Assembly (NCBI GenBank): GCA_965225955.1
Contig: CBDDBX010000044.1
Coordinates: forward strand, 123,855 to 187,854
From: CBDDBX01 sp965225955
GTDB lineage: Bacteria; Acidobacteriota; Aminicenantia; UBA2199
DNA: 64,000 nt
Reading direction: 5' to 3'
A program made the translations under genes and the position numbers. Positions 61,663-64,000 of the stretch are shown here, piece by piece (positions within the stretch are counted from its first letter, which is position 1; each line of letters starts with the position of its first letter). The notes under the pieces are model-generated. The model saw nothing but the letters and a program-made list of their open reading frames with translations, searched no databases and was not told the DNA's origin.

Positions 61663-62598
61663 ATGATCCTGCAGAAAACATTAGATTTACTGAACAAGAA
61701 GAAAATAAAGAACAACAGTAACAGAGAGCTGCGAAACTATACCACTATAAAAATAGGAGGTAAGCCGGCACTCACAATACTCCCGGAATCCAGAGAACAG
61801 TTAACAGATGTACTTACGCATCTGAATACAGAATCCCAATCTTATGTATTACTTGGAGGTGGGAGTAATGTTGCTTTTCAGGATCATCCTGAAAACCTCA
61901 TTATTATAATAAACAGAGCTTCACATCTTAAACTGCTTTCGGATACAGAAATCTATGTGGACTCCGGGGTTACAAATAGTGCAATTACTGCAGAATCGGT
62001 AAAGAAAGGGTTCGGTGGACTGGAGTTTCTTGCCGGTATTCCCGGTACAGTAGGAGGAGCTGCCGCAGTTCATGCCGGAGCTTTTGGAAAATCCATAAGC
62101 GAAGTAATAATTGCAGCAGATATTATAGACAATAAAGGAGATCTGATAACAATAGGAGTTGAAGAGTTCGACTTCAAATACAGAAATTCCAGATTTAAAT
62201 ATAGTATTAAAGAAGCAATCCTTGGTTTGACTCTGAAAATACATACAGATAATAAAGAAGATATCAGAACAAAAACAGGGCAGTATCTGGAATACAGAAA
62301 AGTAAATCATCCCCCTGCGAGTTCATTTTCAGCAGGATGTTTTTTTAAAAACCCTGTTATCAACGGCCAGAAGAAAAGTGCCGGGAAAGCTATTGAAGAG
62401 AGTGGTCTGAAAGGCTTTGCCACGAGAGATCTTACTATTTCACCAAAACACGCCAATTTTCTAATCAACAAAGGAACCGCCTCTTTCAGAGAGCTTGAAT
62501 CTTTCACTGATAAAATAAGCTCTATTGTAAAAGAGAAAGAGGGAATTGATCTTGAAAGAGAGATTATCTTTATTGATAGTCACGGCAGAAAGTATTAA
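61663..62598 (+). CDS. murB: UDP-N-acetylmuramate dehydrogenase (MurB)
   Basis: 311 residues, type II-like MurB. N-terminal NYTTIKIGGKPALTILP, FAD-binding LLGGGSNVAFQD and FLAGIPGTVGGAAAVHAGAFG, the substrate segment KYRNSRFKYS, and the catalytic SFSAGCFFKNP (Ser-Ala-Gly-Cys). It reduces UDP-GlcNAc-enolpyruvate to UDP-MurNAc with NADPH in the cytosol, an early step of peptidoglycan synthesis. Its TAA stop is followed within 2 nt by a near-perfect ribosome site (AGGAGGG) for the next gene. Confidence 0.96.
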   Translation: MILQKTLDLLNKKKIKNNSNRELRNYTTIKIGGKPALTILPESREQLTDVLTHLNTESQSYVLLGGGSNVAFQDHPENLIIIINRASHLKLLSDTEIYVDSGVTNSAITAESVKKGFGGLEFLAGIPGTVGGAAAVHAGAFGKSISEVIIAADIIDNKGDLITIGVEEFDFKYRNSRFKYSIKEAILGLTLKIHTDNKEDIRTKTGQYLEYRKVNHPPASSFSAGCFFKNPVINGQKKSAGKAIEESGLKGFATRDLTISPKHANFLINKGTASFRELESFTDKISSIVKEKEGIDLEREIIFIDSHGRKY

Positions 62599-62610
62599 CA
62601 GGAGGGCAGG

Positions 62611-63561
62611 ATCTCTTTAATATTAATATTCCTTGATGGGTGTGGCATAGGCGAAGCCAGTAAAATAAACCCTTTTTACAATAACAACCTGAACTACCTT
62701 AAATTCTACAAAGGCAGCTCATATCCTCCCGGGGTAATTGTGAAACCTGTTGATCCTTTAATGGGAGTTGAAGGAACTCCACAGAGCGCTACTGGTCAGA
62801 CTTCCCTTTTTACAGGTTACAATGTACCAGAACTTATCGGTAAGCACACAGGAGGATTCCCGAACCGGGAAATGAGAAAGCTGATAAAGAAGCAGAATAT
62901 CCTGAAAGATCTTCGACAGAATAATACAGAAGCCATCTTCATTAACGCATATCCCGGCTACCATAAATTTTTCTCAGACAAACACATAGATCTGACAGAT
63001 AATGGAGATCTTATTTTTTCAGATGAGTTTCCAGATATCTTCAGAAGGAAAATTTCTGTTACCACCTGCCTCATGCTATCTTCCGGCCAGTACCCTTTTT
63101 ATGAAGAGCATCTCAGAAAAGGCCAGTCTATCTATCAGCACTACACAAATAAACCCCTCATAAAAAGAGGTCTTGATCTGCCACAAATTACTCCCGCTGA
63201 TGCAGGAAGAATTGTTGCAGATGCAGCTCCGGCACAAGGACTTGTGCTTTTTGAATATTTCCAGACTGATCTTTATGGACATCGCCATAGTTTTGAAGCA
63301 CAGGTTGAAATGCTTAAGAACCTGGATCAGTTAATAGGAGCAGTAATAGATAACTGTAATTCTGCAGAAGACACTCTTATAATCACAAGTGATCATGGTA
63401 ACATTGAGGACAGCAGGCACAGAAACCACACTCTTAATCCTGTTCCATTTTTTGTTTATGGTAGAAACAGGGAAAAAATAGCAGAAAGAGCAGAAAAGAT
63501 ATCAGATCTTTACCATATTGTAATGGATTACTTTAATAACCAGATAGTAAATTTAGTCTGA
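62611..63561 (+). CDS. Alkaline-phosphatase-superfamily metalloenzyme with non-standard start
   Basis: About 316 residues if begun at ATC 62611, 5 nt after AGGAGG (62600-62605). The conserved metal-binding start [14 protein letters not shown] and the first ATG/GTG in frame show a conflict: GTG 62740 would cut off this motif, and no ATG, GTG or TTG lies between the murB stop and it. Further motifs: [11 protein letters not shown] with the nucleophile-region Thr, [22 protein letters not shown] and NHTLNPVPF, the full metal set of the phosphoglycerate mutase/phosphopentomutase-like group. Exact substrate unknown. Same frame as murB but separated by TAA. yjbQ follows by 16 nt. Confidence 0.8.
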   Translation: MSLILIFLDGCGIGEASKINPFYNNNLNYLKFYKGSSYPPGVIVKPVDPLMGVEGTPQSATGQTSLFTGYNVPELIGKHTGGFPNREMRKLIKKQNILKDLRQNNTEAIFINAYPGYHKFFSDKHIDLTDNGDLIFSDEFPDIFRRKISVTTCLMLSSGQYPFYEEHLRKGQSIYQHYTNKPLIKRGLDLPQITPADAGRIVADAAPAQGLVLFEYFQTDLYGHRHSFEAQVEMLKNLDQLIGAVIDNCNSAEDTLIITSDHGNIEDSRHRNHTLNPVPFFVYGRNREKIAERAEKISDLYHIVMDYFNNQIVNLV

Positions 63562-63577
63562 AAATGGAGAATATACA

Positions 63578-63994
63578 ATGAAGAGTTACAGAAAAGAGTT
63601 ATGGTTTGATACAACAAGCAGACGTCAGCTGATAAACATTACTCCGGTTATAGAAGAGTGCTTACAGGAGAGTGGCATACAGGAAGGTCTTCTTCTCTGT
63701 AATGCGATGCACATTACATCAAGTATATTCATAAACGATGATGAACCAGGACTTCACCAGGATTTTGAGGACTGGCTTGAACATCTGGCACCGGAAAAAC
63801 CCTACTCCAGATATCGCCATAACGGTTATGAAGATAATGGAGATGCTCATCTTAAAAGAACAATAATGGGACGGGAAGTTGTTGTGGCAATAACAGAAGG
63901 AGCAATGGACTTTGGCCCATGGGAACAGATCTTCTACGGAGAATTTGACGGTAAAAGAAAAAAAAGAGTTCTTGTTAAAATAATCGGAGAATAA
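63578..63994 (+). CDS. yjbQ: YjbQ family protein (UPF0047)
   Basis: 138 residues, normal size. Contains [40 protein letters not shown] and the C-terminal [26 protein letters not shown] with the conserved His and Asp residues. Proteins of this family form trimers with thiamine-phosphate synthase-like side activity; the main cellular role is uncertain. Last gene of the murB group; the stop is 6 bases before the window end. Confidence 0.93.
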   Translation: MKSYRKELWFDTTSRRQLINITPVIEECLQESGIQEGLLLCNAMHITSSIFINDDEPGLHQDFEDWLEHLAPEKPYSRYRHNGYEDNGDAHLKRTIMGREVVVAITEGAMDFGPWEQIFYGEFDGKRKKRVLVKIIGE

Positions 63995-64000
63995 CTCTCC

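Overview
The window is AT-rich, densely coded bacterial chromosome from a Gram-negative (diderm) organism. Evidence for an outer membrane: several small beta-barrel proteins with signal peptides, a heptose-activation and heptosyltransferase operon for LPS-type glycans, lipoproteins, and peptidoglycan enzymes (PBP1C, MurB). TRAP transport, MglA/MglB-type GTPase control, RNase Y with YmdB, ZapA, a chemoreceptor and sigma-54-type promoters are also present. The combination zapB-like/zapA/rny/ymdB next to thrS-infC-rpmI-rplT would fit a spirochaete-like or another deep-branching diderm lineage, but I cannot fix the phylum from sequence alone. No phage, CRISPR array or intact transposon is visible; this is mostly core chromosome with a few accessory genes.

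Layout. 1-2.6 kb: the end of a TRAP solute-binding protein and a fused DctQ-DctM permease. 2.8-7.4 kb: two paralogous outer-membrane barrels flank a TPR-containing LytS-type kinase and its LytTR regulator, with a convergent acetyltransferase gene. 7.4-8.7 kb: two secreted proteins in one operon. 8.9-21.9 kb: a giant three-gene operon of an unrecognised 1644-residue exported protein, a thioester-containing bacterial alpha-2-macroglobulin and penicillin-binding protein 1C. 22.0-25.4 kb: a YhcG-type nuclease, a YgjP-type metalloprotease and a YgiQ radical SAM enzyme. 25.4-28.5 kb: rfaE1-rfaE2-heptosyltransferase-methyltransferase. 28.6-30.2 kb: a chemoreceptor.

30.2-42.4 kb is almost entirely on the minus strand. 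It holds ymdB, rny, zapA and a zapB-like gene; then rplT, rpmI, infC, thrS and tRNA-Val; then leuD, leuC, mglA and mglB; then recR, ybaB, dnaX, SRP RNA and tRNA-Ser. 42.4-51.9 kb carries a FecR-domain protein behind a sigma-54-type promoter, two more barrels, a biotin-dependent carboxyltransferase subunit, a PspC protein, a NYN-domain nuclease, a PfaD-like flavoprotein and a Cys-rich lipoprotein. 51.9-56.4 kb is a four-gene flavin/iron-sulfur amino-acid (opine/proline-type) dehydrogenase operon divergent from a double-length Lrp/AsnC regulator. 56.5-60.1 kb has an unknown gene, recO, mgtE and a mirror-ordered tRNA cluster (Lys-Glu-Glu-Lys). 60.1-64.0 kb has a beta-propeller lipoprotein, murB, an alkaline-phosphatase-superfamily metalloenzyme with no ordinary start codon, and yjbQ.

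The points most worth a second look are: the unknown giant partner of the alpha-2-macroglobulin/PBP1C pair; thrS beginning 11 nt after a tRNA-Val and apparently lacking the first part of its TGS domain; the ATC-started metalloenzyme; a dnaX slippery heptamer; two sigma-54-type promoters, one possibly driving a short RNA; a perfect 29-bp palindrome inside the YhcG-type gene; and an operator-like palindrome inside the tRNA-cluster promoter. All functions are read from motifs and gene order; no database search was possible.
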